Shown one piece after another: positions 45,639 through 56,577 of a stretch of DNA of 64,000 nucleotides. The notes beneath the pieces were generated by a model. The model had not been told where the DNA came from. It made no database searches and saw only the letters and a program-made list of their open reading frames with translations. A program made the position numbers and the translations under genes. Origin of the DNA: Salvia splendens (Eukaryota; Streptophyta; Magnoliopsida; Lamiales; Lamiaceae); NCBI RefSeq assembly GCF_004379255.2, contig NC_056045.1, positions 11,001,593-11,065,592 of the forward strand, given 5' to 3'. How positions within the stretch are numbered: position 1 is the stretch's first letter; each line of letters begins with the position of its first letter.

Positions 45639-45894
45639 CATGCATCCAATCATTACAGCAATCAAATTCGAAATACACACAAAAAGAATTGATGCATATC
45701 CGAATCAACTTTGCTTAAACATCATACGTAATGATTATATCAAATCATTATATCCATTTAATATGTACACATAATATTCCGTGGCACTAATACGTACAAA
45801 AAAAACGTTGCACGAAACAAAACATTTTGTTCAAGCAATTCACATATGAAATTAATTCACATAATCAGAGTCAAAAATTGACTTTGATACTAAT
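45639..45894 (-). other. 5' leader and degraded primer site of element C
   Basis: On the minus strand the bases following the 5' LTR read TTAGTATCAAAGTC (about 45892-45879), a mutated form of the tRNA-iMet primer site TGGTATCAGAGC. The rest is AT-rich leader, continuous with 37910 once D is removed. Confidence 0.65.
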
Positions 45895-47240
45895 TACTTG
45901 GGTTTGGTACCCCTTGCACAGCGGAAGACTTGTACAAAACAAATAAATCAGACAATGATCTATTTGACCGATTATGCGATTAATTAATTCACATGTTATT
46001 TTTTTAAAAATTAACTCCTATATAAGGGAGGAAATTACAAATAAACTTCTATACTATAGATAGGAGGAAATTGCAACTGATGTCAAGAGGGCTCGAACTC
46101 AGCAAACAGATAATTGCACGTTAGAACGCAAGTAATTCATGCTTAAAGAAAGTAAATCCTAGAACATGAATTCTACGGTTTAGAGTTACTGATTTGATTC
46201 TCCAAAGAATCATCGATTGCTTGCTCCTTCTCCACGATGAGATCTTCAATACTAGACCACGGATCTTCTGACTGGTTCCGAACTGTATCTCTATATCAGG
46301 GTGGGCTGATCTTATCAAAATACTAGGACTCGAATAAAGAAGACAGAAAAATTCCTCACAAATGAGGAGCTGAAAAACGTCCTCTTCTAATTAGAGAGAG
46401 GGATGAAAATTCTGTAGAGAAATTAATGAATAATTTTGTCTCATTTATTCTCCTATTTATATTAAGTTACATATTGGTCCCAGTCAGGGATCTATGGAAG
46501 GTTTTGGATATGGCCTCCCCCAATTAGCTTTTTACTAATTAAATTGAACTCACAATTTAACATAAGCTTACATTGGAATATTATGAGCAGCCACTACAGA
46601 AGTAATATTGCACTGCCCATCCAAATCCGTAATTATAAGTAATCTGGGTTTCCTTGTTTAAATGATTATTTCCCGCGCTTAAGATATAAATGTCCATTAA
46701 TTAATTGAAGTCTGCTATGGACTTAATTAATTAACATATTATTAATTCCAAGAGTGGACTCAGCAAGAAACACTTATTTATTATTCATGGAATAATTAAA
46801 TTCCAACTGGCTAGTTTCCGAATAATAAAACCTTATTCGAGTTCCTCTTGAGGACATTATCAAACCAGACTCACCAGGCGCGCGATTCAACATAATAGCA
46901 ATCCTAGCACCGCTAGATATTAATTACCACTACCCAATATATCAGGATCTAACGTATCGCGAAAAACCCGCAACATTTGATAAGTCAAAGTAATGCATAA
47001 CCAATAACAGTAGATAGCATGAAGACATGTCTTGTTGTTAGATCCATTCAGTGTTATACCACACCAATGTCATCTTATTTCGGTAAGGCTTAAAAATATG
47101 TGGACTGACATTGCAACTTTTCGCGATAGGTAGCCAAAGCCTATCGGGTTGTGAAATTCTTGTTTTTCATTGTTCAGAACTGACCATGTTACCTTAAAGT
47201 GGACGACGCCTACAACCGGTCTACTAAAACAAAGACTTAG
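45895..47240 (-). repeat. 5' LTR of element C, inner part
   Basis: It matches 13705-14977 through most of its length. A 90-bp AT-rich stretch at about 46007-46100 is absent from the other copy. It carries the block GCGATAGGTAGCC... CAACCGGTCTACTAAAACAAAG that the 3' LTR has lost but the related solo LTR at 59062 keeps. Interrupted by G. Confidence 0.85.
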
Positions 47241-50048
47241 TGTCACGACCGCCCCTAGGGTTAATAAAAGCGGGCGATCGCGACTTAAAGCGGCTTAATA
47301 GACAGGCATAGAAGACTAGGGTTTTCAACAAGAGTTTGACCAAGAATCTAAGTTTAATAAATAAAACAACCAAAAGTATTTATGTTCAACAAGTAAATGA
47401 CTAAGGGTTTAGCATATATTCAAAATAAGTAACGAGTTTGCAAATATTCCAAATGAAACAGTTTTTTTTTTAATAAAAAGTATGTAAAGCAAACATCACA
47501 GCGGAAGCATCCAAGAGAAGAGTGACGTCATGTGTGAAGACACAACGACACTCAGAGTTTCAAAACAACCATAGTTTATTATTAATTCCTGCTCAACACC
47601 ACCAACCGCTCGTCGCTGCTCAACCTGCACATAGAGAAAACATATGCAGAGCTGAGTACTTTTGAAAATACTCAGTGGCTCATGCCGAAAACATTTTAAA
47701 TAAGAGTACATATTATCATGCCATTTGTAGGTAACCATCGGGGTTTGAGCTTTATAAAGGCCTGAGGCACCAAAATATTTTCCATTGTTCAAAATAGCGA
47801 CTGCGCAGTCATTTTTCTCCATCGTCATCAACCATATCTGTCAATACATGACAAGGAATGCGGCCGCAAACCAGGTCACTAGACCGGCCAGCCCGTACGC
47901 TAGCACACAGTCTACCATAGGTGTACACTAATCCAAGTAGGGTTTGTGGCCCTACGAGGACCCGAATTCGATTTATATAACAGTGGCAACAGCCACATCA
48001 GATAGGCACGTTATAACAAATCACGGCATGATAATCGCTTTAAACCACCCTTATAGCTCCACAAGCATACGTAAAAGATTTTAGTAAAAGAAAACCCACA
48101 AAAATGTAGGGTAGAAAAGAAGCCCACCTCGACCGTTTAGATTTCGACTACTGCTTTTCCTTTGTTATCACGCTTCGCGCACGAGTTAATACCTTTAGAT
48201 AATATATATATCTTATCAGTCACCACCATCGACTTAATATTATGCATGTCTCTATCGTTTTCCCTTTTTCCCCCCTTTGAACAGCGCATCATGTCATCAC
48301 ATATATCAATCAAGTAATTCACTTATAACAACATAGTGTTTCGTCAAGATAGAGATCTGGCAGCACTGCGCAACCATTTTATAAAAATTATTAAAATTTC
48401 ACCCGACTTCCGTTGGGGCTAAAACTTTACCACAATGCAGTAGACTCATCAACTAACTTCCAGTTTAAATTTCATATCAAAATACCCCTTTTTGATCGGT
48501 CAAAAAGGACAACGTAACCTACTGGTCGAGAAAACATTTTCTGCCAGAAATGCGCAGTCAACTTTAAAAATTCACCAAATATCCATCTTTTATCCAAATG
48601 AGTTGAAATTCACACACAACATAGAAGACATCAATAAATATACTCAGGAAAAAGAATCGATCAAATCGGAGTTCATTTGGTCGGTAAAATGCATGTCGGA
48701 ACATACTGTCCGAACTTACAGCTTTTCATGCCTTTAAAAATTCGAATTAAGGTTTATCCCTATTTATTCGAAATCAACCTTTTCATGGGTTTAACACACA
48801 AACATGCTCAAAGGGGTCCTTATACTCATGCTCTCATAACATCATACATCATTCACCATAGATTCATTAATTCATCAAACAAATTCATTCAAAGCGCAAT
48901 CAAACATACACACACAAATTCCCACCGATTGAATCCCTTAGATTTGAAATCCCTACACTCTCTACATGCATGAGGGAGTCAAAGAATTTTTAGATGGGGA
49001 GGAATGAAGAATAGGGTCTGATTTTTACCTCTCTTGGACGAAACAAACGGTAGGAACGAATAAAAATCTTGCTTCTTCAACAATCTCTTGGAAACTTCGA
49101 AAGGATCTTGAGTAGAGTAGAAGAACAAGTGTGGGAGAGTGGAGAAGAGGGAGGGGGCGTGTGATTGAGGTGGGAGGCGTGTGATTTGAGGTAGGGTTTA
49201 GGAGTCTTTTATTTATAGAGTTTAGGGAATAGAATATCTCCCAATTAATTAGAGAATAATTGGAGAATAATCACAATAAAGATGGGAGAGATTTGGGGAG
49301 ATTTGATGGAGGTAATTGGCGTGTAATTGATGGAGAAATAAGGAGGATATTTCAAAAATCATGGCTATTTAATTAGCCTTTGATTTAAATTTGGTGTTTT
49401 CACGGAGCAGAATAAAATAATACGGAGCAGGAAAATTAATAAAAATCCTCCCAAATAATATGATAGTAGGCGTGTGAAATATTCTTCCCACAAGGAAAAT
49501 TTTCCAAATCTTTAATAAAATAGAGTAGGGAAAGATTTGCTAGGACATTCCAATTAAAACATGGAAAGAAATAATTAAGGGATCTAAATAAAAAAATGAA
49601 TAATTTCCTTCTCCTACAAATTAGGAGATTTTGAATCCCCCTAAGAAAATAATAGTGGCCGATTTTTATCAAGAAGGAAGTAAGGTAATTAGGCTTTAGG
49701 ATTTAATTTGAATAATTATCCCAAAACAAATAATTAAATCCAAGAAATAGAATTCCTCTCCAATAATTTGGTAGTGGCCAATATTTCCACAATAAAAGGG
49801 CAAGGTAATTATTTATGATTCTATCTTAAATCTCACTCCCCTTAAAAATATAATTCACCGCAATATATTTCATTCCACATCAATTAATTTAAGCCACGCC
49901 ATAAAATCAACGAAATTGACTAGGTCAAATCAAAATTAGGTCATCGACTCAATCACGTAACAATTCATCATTCAATTCATGACAATCAAAGCAATAAATG
50001 CAACGTCTTAGGGTTCCAAAATTAGGGTTCGAAAAGTGGGGTGTTACA
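47241..50048 (-). mobile_element. Element G: Ty3/Gypsy solo LTR (2808 bp)
   Basis: It starts (plus strand) TGTCACGACC and ends GTGTTACA, with perfect TSD CTTAG at 47236-47240 and 50049-50053. On the minus strand it ends GGTCGTGACA and contains the region around ACTCAGCTCTGCATATG and GAGCCACTGAGTATTTTC, both related to LTR A. No internal sequence is present, so it is the product of LTR-LTR recombination. It belongs to the same broad chromovirus group as A. Confidence 0.9.
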
Positions 50049-50259
50049 CTTAGACTTTGTTTGCTTCTTATACATTTAAATGTTTATAAAACATCTTATA
50101 AATATACAAGCAAACACAACGTAATAATATAGTGATTCTATTCGTGCGAAACTGATCGAATAATACTGAATCGAGTTAAAAGTGGATTATAGAGTTTTTC
50201 GTATACAAGTAAGATTCTATTCGTGCTCGAAACATACTTTTCAGTGTACCAAACCAACA
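50049..50259 (-). repeat. 5' LTR of element C, outer part
   Basis: It continues the LTR after G, ending TGTACCAAACCAACA, with TSD ATTCA at 50260-50264. It matches 14850-14977. Confidence 0.9.
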
Positions 50260-50262
50260 ATT

Positions 50263-50360
50263 CATTCTTCTGATATCATTATGCATCCTTCATTATCATT
50301 TTAATACCTTTCATTCTTCTGATATCATTATGCATCCTTCATTATCATTTTAATACCTTT
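50263..50360. repeat. Exact 49-bp tandem duplication at the edge of element C
   Basis: Units 50263-50311 and 50312-50360 are identical (CATTCTTCTGATATCATTAT... AATACCTTT). The first unit overlaps the TSD of C. Confidence 0.95.
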
Positions 50361-50805
50361 CTTCCCTCTTGATCAAGCTGCCTGCCTTACTTTCTTGTTC
50401 AATGATAATAGGTTTTCGTTGGGATTATATGTTTTATCCTTGCCCCCAAACCCAAACTTTTTCACCTTTAACTCAGCCTCTTGCCTCTCCATCAATTTTT
50501 CGGTATTTCAACCTTTGTAGGTAGGATAGGTGCGAAGAATTGTACGTGAGCAAAATGTATAACTCTTTCTACGTAGAGTAATTGCATGATAAAAAATAAT
50601 ACAATTTCAAATTCCAATTTCAGTTTATAAGAATATCAATAAATTACTACATAAATGTTCTTATAATATAATGTGAATCTTAAGGATTCAATAAACATAT
50701 GTTGCCCGGATTTGTTCTTGCAATAATATCCAATAACCCAAACAAGAAATATGACAATAAAAAGATGGAAAAGAAGAAGAAGATGATAAGTGTTATGATT
50801 TAGAT
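50361..50805. other. Unassigned AT-rich sequence
   Basis: Only short frames; the longest, on the minus strand at 50636-50830, is a hydrophobic low-complexity peptide without known motif. No repeat termini recognised. Confidence 0.3.
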
Positions 50806-51640
50806 TCAAGCTCAAGAAAGAAAAACCCAATGGCTACTTTCACAAACAAAAACCTAATGGCTCCACCAGCTAGCAACACAAGAACTAGCAAGCATACCTT
50901 AACAAATAATCTAAGCCCGGCAATAGATTAAATGCAACCACAAGGGATTTTGGATAAATCTTCAATGATGAAGATGGGTGCTCCAATGGAGTCTTTGTTC
51001 TTCAATAATGTTCAAAAGTCTCCCCACAAAACCCTAGACATTGGTATTTATACAAGGGACTAAAAGTGCTAAATAAAAGAGACAAAAAGAGTCCAAAAAC
51101 GCAAGTCGCGCAACACGCCCGGTCGAGCGAACTTTCTGGAATTCGCGACCAAAAACTGACAGAACGCCCGGTCGGGCGTTTTTCCCTTGAAAATCGCCCG
51201 GTCGGGCGATTTCTCTGGAATCCTCCAAAAGCACTATCTTCGTCTTCGAAAGGGCTTCGCGTGAGTATCTTGTACGCCCCAATCGGAGTCCGGATGAGAG
51301 AGTTATGGCCATTATACGAACGTCGCGCATTGAAGATGTGATGACTCCAAAAGACATGTCTTGACGAGCGTCGCTTCCGTTCCGTCCTCCCACGAGGCCT
51401 TGAGCACCATTTTCAGCTTCTGGTCGTCCCCTACTCGAGCTCTCTCTTCGGATGAGCTTATTCCACGGATGAATGTGCTTAAAGCTTCTTGCATCTTCTT
51501 TGTCATTGCCCTTGTCATTGGTCGATGAATGTCCTTAGTGGGGTTGATCAAACGATGCGAGACTTGTGGATTCGCATCATAATATCTTACCACCAAGAAT
51601 GTAACTGGTCCATTGAAAGATGATGTTTTTGCTTTAACCA
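50806..51640 (-). mobile_element. Ty3/Gypsy-like remnant: pol end joined to LTR
   Basis: On the minus strand, 51600-51330 reads ...HRPMTRAMTKKMQEALSTFI, similar to the GPxTRxRAKKxQEAL stretch found at the end of plant Gypsy polyproteins. It continues into a region with CGTATAATGGCCATAACTC and CTCCGATTGGGGCG, three CGCCCG..CGGGCG palindromes and a TATAAATACC promoter-like site (near 51050). No TSD or terminal repeat was identified. Confidence 0.45.
51116..51208. repeat. Three near-palindromes CGCCCGGTCGGGCG
   Basis: At 51116-51129 (one mismatch), 51165-51178 and 51195-51208. Arms of six bases pair around a GT centre. Confidence 0.85.
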
Positions 51641-51689
51641 AGTTTCATGTTGTCGAGCTAGAATGGATAGCGTATATGCACACCAGTTT

Positions 51690-51881
51690 ATATTCCTAAA
51701 ATTTTCCACTTCATCCATGAATATATGCCTTTCATCGACGTACAATATTCTTTGGGTTAGGCAAACGTATACCACGACGTACCAATTTACCAGGTAACCT
51801 TTCAACACTTAATTCTAGTATTGCCCCAAATCTCATCTCCTTGATAGAAGCCTTTTGTTTATCGATCAAACCCTGCAACAT
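51690..51881 (-). pseudogene. Fragment resembling the DUF1985/Ulp1-associated proteins of plants
   Basis: The minus-strand ATG at 51881 reads MLQGLIDKQKASIKEMRFGAI then LELSVERLPGKLVRRG; the pattern 'QKxxIxEMxFGxxLxL' is usual near the start of plant proteins with DUF1985 or mobile domains, often carried by Mutator-like elements. A later frame reads DERHIFMDEVENFRNINWCAY, compatible with the same domain after a frameshift. Stops follow. Assignment is by memory of the family pattern and weak. Confidence 0.3.
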
Positions 51882-52051
51882 TCTGACAAAATCTTTAGTT
51901 TACCTCTTTATATTGATGTACTATCTGTCTTTGCCTTCTCTTTTTCTGCCTTTAACTTCTGGTTTTTTCCTTTACCGTTTCTACCAAACAATCTTCAGCA
52001 ATTGCCTTTTCCTTCTTTTTATCTTGCTGGTTCTCTTTTTCAGACTTTGCC

Positions 52052-52228
52052 TGTTAAAACTCTTAAATCTTGTCCCACATCGACTTGGTGATGACCCTAG
52101 CTCCTCTATATAAGTATGGATAATCCTCCCCCTTATAAGGCCTTTTAAGGGGTGAGTGGTCCATTTCTAATATGGTATAACCCTCCCCCTATAAGCCTTT
52201 TTAAGTGGTGAGTTGACCATCTCTAATA
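52052..52228 (+). mobile_element. TRIM-like LTR, left copy
   Basis: It starts TGTTAAAACTCTTAAATC then TTGTCCCACATCG, a usual start for short plant TRIM or LTR elements, contains CTCTATATAAG and ends ATTTCTAATA. A second, 56-bp version of its 3' part follows at 52173-52228. A match of its first 65 bp lies at 55146-55210. Confidence 0.65.
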
Positions 52229-52625
52229 TACATCAAACTCATTTTTGGAGTATGGTTGGAGATGATCTAATACATTAATTATGCAGCAAACGACTTCAAT
52301 ATGGGTTTCAAAGAATTCAATCGGGAGTGATTCTGCAGAAAATGCGTCGAAATGTATTTTTCAGTTTTAGTGTGCGATTATTGATTTAAACAAAGAATTT
52401 GGGTTCAGATTTTGGTAATATATGTTTAAAAGATTCAATACTCGTGTTGTTATGTTTGTTAAACTACGTAAATGGAACCTTCAATTTCTGAAAATCTTCT
52501 AAGGAAGATGAATCTTCATTTTCTATGTTGATTTTTGTTGGATTGATTTATGATTTCAACACTTATGAGTTCTGAAAGCTTGAAGTTCTGTTGATATTAT
52601 GGATGTTAGTTTGTCAGATTATAAG

Positions 52626-52830
52626 TTGATAACTAATTACACACTGCAGCCTTTATTTGCTTTATCTAGACCAAATGTTGATATTGTGTTAACTATATGT
52701 TGATAATGTCTTAACTCTTACCTATATATTGATAACTAATTACACACTGCAGTTTTTGTTGCTACACTTTATCATATTTAGACCAAAATGTTGATATTGT
52801 GCTACATAAGTGTTGATAATGTGTTAGCTA
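52626..52830. repeat. Tandem repeat, unit about 105 bp
   Basis: TTGATAACTAATTACACACTGCAG occurs at 52626 and 52731, followed in each by TTTATC... AGACCAAA...TGTTGATATTGTG. Simple GTTGATA motifs recur in between. Confidence 0.7.
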
Positions 52831-52831
52831 T

Positions 52832-53030
52832 CACTACAAAAAAACGCTTACCGACGGAATTATCGACCGAATTTTTCTCTTGGTAAAAAACTTGTCGGTA
52901 ATATTATCGACGACTTTTATTCTGTCGGTAATATTTTCCGACGGAATCGCCGACAGAAAGTGTCAGTCGGTAAATTTGGTCTAGTATCCGTCGGTAAAAC
53001 ATTTAATCGTAGTTTATATAAATTTCGTCG
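52832..53030 (+). mobile_element. CACTA transposon end with subterminal repeats (other end not found)
   Basis: CACTACAAAAAAACG at 52832 is a standard CACTA terminus. Within 180 bp the motif CCGACGG or its complement (GTCGGTA, CGTCGG) appears about nine times in both senses, the pattern of transposase-binding subterminal repeats. No complementary terminus (GTAGTG) with TSD was seen up to 55000, so it is truncated. Confidence 0.65.
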
Positions 53031-54954
53031 ATAATGTTGTAGAATTTTTCATATATTAATATATTTAGTTTTACCGCCTGAATAGTTGCATCAATATCCT
53101 GTTTTTCGTTATATCACAAAATCAATAACAGTAGCAAGAGAAAATAGAAAATAGAAAGTAGAAAATTATAATAGATAAACTTGAAGGTAATTTTGTTCAA
53201 CCACCAAAATATGGAGCAAAAAAGTTCTAATAAGTTACAAATTTCTAGTTTAATTCCTTCCTTAATTCCTTATTTCCTCGCGCAATTCACATCTCGCACC
53301 GAAGGATCCAAGTCGGAGGTAGTTGCTCTTGCAGACTGAGTCAAGAAGCTAAGTTTCCTGTCCCGAAAAGTAACAAATCAAAATGCAGCAACGATGCACA
53401 AAAGTTTGCGATAGTGATGGGATAACTTTGATGGATATAAAAAATAAGGACAAAGAAAGAGAAAAACTAACACAATTCATTAGCATGATGACCAAAAGGC
53501 CTATTATTCTAACAAAGATTAATACATTTGTATGAGTTACTAACTCAACCTTGGATAGTTGGATTTATATGGAAACCCTTCCAGATGATTACGATGGAGA
53601 ATATCTAAAATCTGTTGCTTTACTCTTAATCGTTTATTCACATATAACACCACTCCACCTAAAAAATGAAAACAAAAGAATTAAATATAAGGTGGATGGA
53701 TGCTGAATTTGAAATGGTAGTATGATATCATAATTTCCCAATGAATCAAACTAAAGGAGGTACAAAAATTATATTAGTTTAAATAACCAAATGGCAAAAA
53801 TGATAAGTAACAATGAAAAATTAACATCATATTCATGACCTAGAGGAGTATCTTTGATGAACAGGCACATATTTAAGATAGACACGTACCTAAGGGAAAT
53901 AATAATTTTGTTGAAGTCTCAATCTCCAACCCATCGACATACTGCACACCTGTTTGTCATCCACTTCGCAAACAGGTTCATAGTGCTCTATCATGATAAA
54001 AAACATCTAAGTTATAATCCATGCTGCAGTAGAGTTAAGGGGAATAGTGAATAGAGCAGCAGAGATATTTCAACAAAACATGAACATTTTAAGTCAGAGC
54101 AGAGCTTAGGGGAGAACCTTATAGGAAGTATAGAAAGTTTTGATAGAAGGACGCTTGACAGATTTAGCAGGAACAAGGCTACATTCATGAAACTCGGCCA
54201 TCTGTAACGTCTATTAAAGGAAAATGTGTTGACGATAGAGAACTGATGTAAGAAGGCTGTGACCAATAATACTATAGTTATTTTGGTCAAACATAAGAAG
54301 ATAGTAGCAAAAATGTTCGACGATAAAAGTAAATCTTTGTCTTTCATAGAATCAATATCTCTTGTTTCGCCCATTCCCGAAGCAGTTCGAGAACTTCATA
54401 AATTAATTAATCTTATCACAAGTTTTAATACTAGCCCATATATTATACCTTGAATAGTTGGCACGCAAGGCCATGATCACCAACAGCGTAGTGAGGTTTG
54501 CAGCAAGGCCACCTCTGTGGGTTGCGTTTAATGGATTCCAGAGCATCGCGTGCAGCAAGCACACCCTGTTACCTATATTCGCATAGCACATGCTTCACCC
54601 TTGGTGATATTTGTGTTAGCTATATGATGATATTTGTGAATTCAACAGCCTATTAGAATCATTTTGGTACTTGACATAAGTTTATTGAGAAATTAATATG
54701 TATCTATTGATATTGTATGATATGACAAAACAACTAAGTACACATCTGGTTGATTTTGATTTAATTAGATTCACATCCAGTTAACAATATGTTGAGTAAT
54801 TATTGTGTAAATGTTGCTAATAAAATTTAATTTTTATGGTTTATGTTTACCAAATCTACAGCTACAAGCAAGAGATCTCGGCCACAGGAAGATGAGAATG
54901 ATGAGTTTGTCAGCAATGAAAACTTAAAAACTTTCGCTGAAAAAATTTAAAAAA
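53031..54954. other. Unassigned sequence inside the TRIM-like region
   Basis: Mostly AT-rich; it may be the interior of the CACTA fragment. A possible exon at 54862-54950 (after CAAATCTACAG, reading SKRSRPQEDENDEFVSNENL up to TAA) has plant-coding composition, but its family is not recognised. A minus-strand frame at 54012-54374 is hydrophobic and shows no known motif. Confidence 0.25.
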
Positions 54955-55210
54955 TGGTCCACTCACCCCTTAAAAGGCCTTATAAGGGGAGGGTTATCCA
55001 TACTTTTAAGGGGTGAGTGGCCCATTTCTAATATGGTATCAGAGCGGGCCCAAGTCGATGATGGATTATATCTCTTTATCTCTTCTCTTGCCTACCCACG
55101 TGATGAAAGTCCGATGTGTCATTCCGGCCCACACGTGAGGGGGCGTGTTAAAACTCTTAAATCTTGTCCCACATCGATTTGGTGATGATCCTAGCTCCTC
55201 TATATAAGTA
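54955..55210 (+). mobile_element. TRIM-like element, right part, cut by element F
   Basis: Order: an inverted LTR piece (54955-55003), an LTR 3' end (55004-55032), a primer site TGGTATCAGAGCG (55033-55045), a 90-bp interior, a polypurine-like GAGGGGGCG (55137-55145), and the first 65 bp of the LTR (55146-55210). The LTR stops at CTCTATATAAGTA, where element F begins; in the left copy it goes on as TGGATAATCC. Confidence 0.65.
54959..55020. repeat. Inverted repeat with 17-bp perfect arms
   Basis: CCACTCACCCCTTAAAA (54959-54975) and its complement (55004-55020), 28-base loop. It results from head-to-head LTR pieces of the TRIM-like element. Confidence 0.9.
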
Positions 55211-56018
55211 TGTTTTGATTGTATGGGCTGTTAAGTTGGTGGACTATTATTATTGGGCCTGGGAATTATTCTGGCCCATGTAATGTGTGGGTTGTTGTGT
55301 TTCCCTAGCCCACTCCCGGATTGATATACCCTCTCTCTCCACTCCACCGCCTTACTTCACTCTGCACTCTCTCTTTTTCTCTCACTTCTCTCTCGAGTCT
55401 TTTGAGTTTTCCTTGGGCTTTCTTCTCTGATGATTCTCTGGTTGTTCCACGGTGGTTTATCACGAGTGTTTGTGTGATTAAACATGTGTGTGGGTGAGAG
55501 ATAAGCAACTACTTCAGTTGCTTGGGTTCCAGAGGAGTTATGGTTTCTTGTTGAGAGGTTTCTGTGGTTGTGAGCTTCGAGAGTGGATAGATCCGGTGTA
55601 GTGGGGTGGTTTGGGTTGTAATCAATGGTGTGTGAAGAGTTTCACGGTTGGATTCAACGTTGCTCCCTTGGATCGTGGTTTTGGTGAATAGATCTGCACT
55701 ATTAGCGGGTGGCTGAGCCATAGCCTGTAGATCTTTGCGATTCCTTTGTTCTCTCTCTTATTACTGCATATTTTGTTTAGATCCGAAAGGATCTTTCATT
55801 TTCTACTAACTAGGGTTTCTAGTGTACAGGGTTCTCGGTTGATCTTGAGGATTCTGGTCCAAGAGTGCAGTGTCTGAGTTCATTAGCTTGCGTTAACTGC
55901 AATAGCTATTGTTCTTGTAATATCAGTCGCGTGGTTAATAGTTTGACTGAGCTATCTTGTAAACAAGACCAAAGAGGTCTCGGTAAATAGTGAATCCATA
56001 GCTAGTCTGATCCCTACA
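55211..56018 (+). repeat. 5' LTR of element F (about 808 bp)
   Basis: It ends CCCTACA one base before the primer site, so the right end is firm. The left end is placed at TGTTTTG, where the TRIM sequence breaks off; TG could start one of two nearby positions. It has GATATACC (promoter-like, 55323) followed by a CT-rich leader. Confidence 0.75.
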
Positions 56019-56019
56019 G

Positions 56020-56032
56020 TGGTATCAGAGCC
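56020..56032 (+). other. Primer binding site of element F (tRNA-iMet type)
   Basis: TGGTATCAGAGCC, a perfect match to the standard site, one base after the LTR. Confidence 0.92.
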
Positions 56033-56577
56033 ACGGGGGGACTGCTTTGGCACGTCGAGTCGCTTAAGGAGGTGGGCAAGTGGAACCCTCCCTCGAGTGG
56101 GGGTTCGCTCTGGTAAATTGGCTGAATCTTTCTGGTTTTTTCTGTTTCTGCATAGTGCCAACTATAGGATTGGGATATTTGTTGCTGGTAGACAGTCTTG
56201 GCAAGACTTAGGGTTTCCTTGGTGTGTTTTCACTCTATGTTTTGTGCTTCCGTGGTTTTCTTGGCGCTCTCTGCATCTTGATCTCTTATTACTTGACCAC
56301 CAAGCATAATGTGCTGCCTAAGTGACCCCCTGCGCCCTCCAGAAGTGAGTGACTGCGAACTGGGATAGCCTTAGCCGGCCCTGCTCGTGACAGTCAAGGA
56401 TTTGAGATCCTCTGTGTAAAAATCTGGTGAAATCTGTGTAAATTCTTTTTTTTTGTGAATTTGTGTATTATGTTGCCTGGGTGACTGTCTGTGTTTTGGT
56501 TGACTGCCTGTTGTGTGTTTTTTTAATTTTTATTTCTTGCTCTCTGTATTGCCTGAAAAAAATTTCTTGCTTAAAAA

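Larger units (their letters stand above)
13705..50259 (-). mobile_element. Element C: old Ty1/Copia retrotransposon with three nested insertions
   Basis: The ends are a 3' LTR (13705-14977) and a 5' LTR (45895-47240 plus 50049-50259), with a perfect TSD ATTCA at 13700-13704 and 50260-50264. The reading direction is minus: 5' LTR, degraded primer site, leader, gag start at 35726, decayed pol, polypurine tract, 3' LTR. B (17259-34886), D (37911-45633) and G (47241-50048) are inserted in it. The LTRs differ by many substitutions and by a block present only in the 5' LTR, so C is older than A or D. Confidence 0.9.

Noticed and set aside
46007..46100. A separate small insertion in the 5' LTR of C
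   Set aside because: The stretch is absent from the 3' LTR, but I could not find terminal repeats or a TSD, so insertion versus deletion is undecided.
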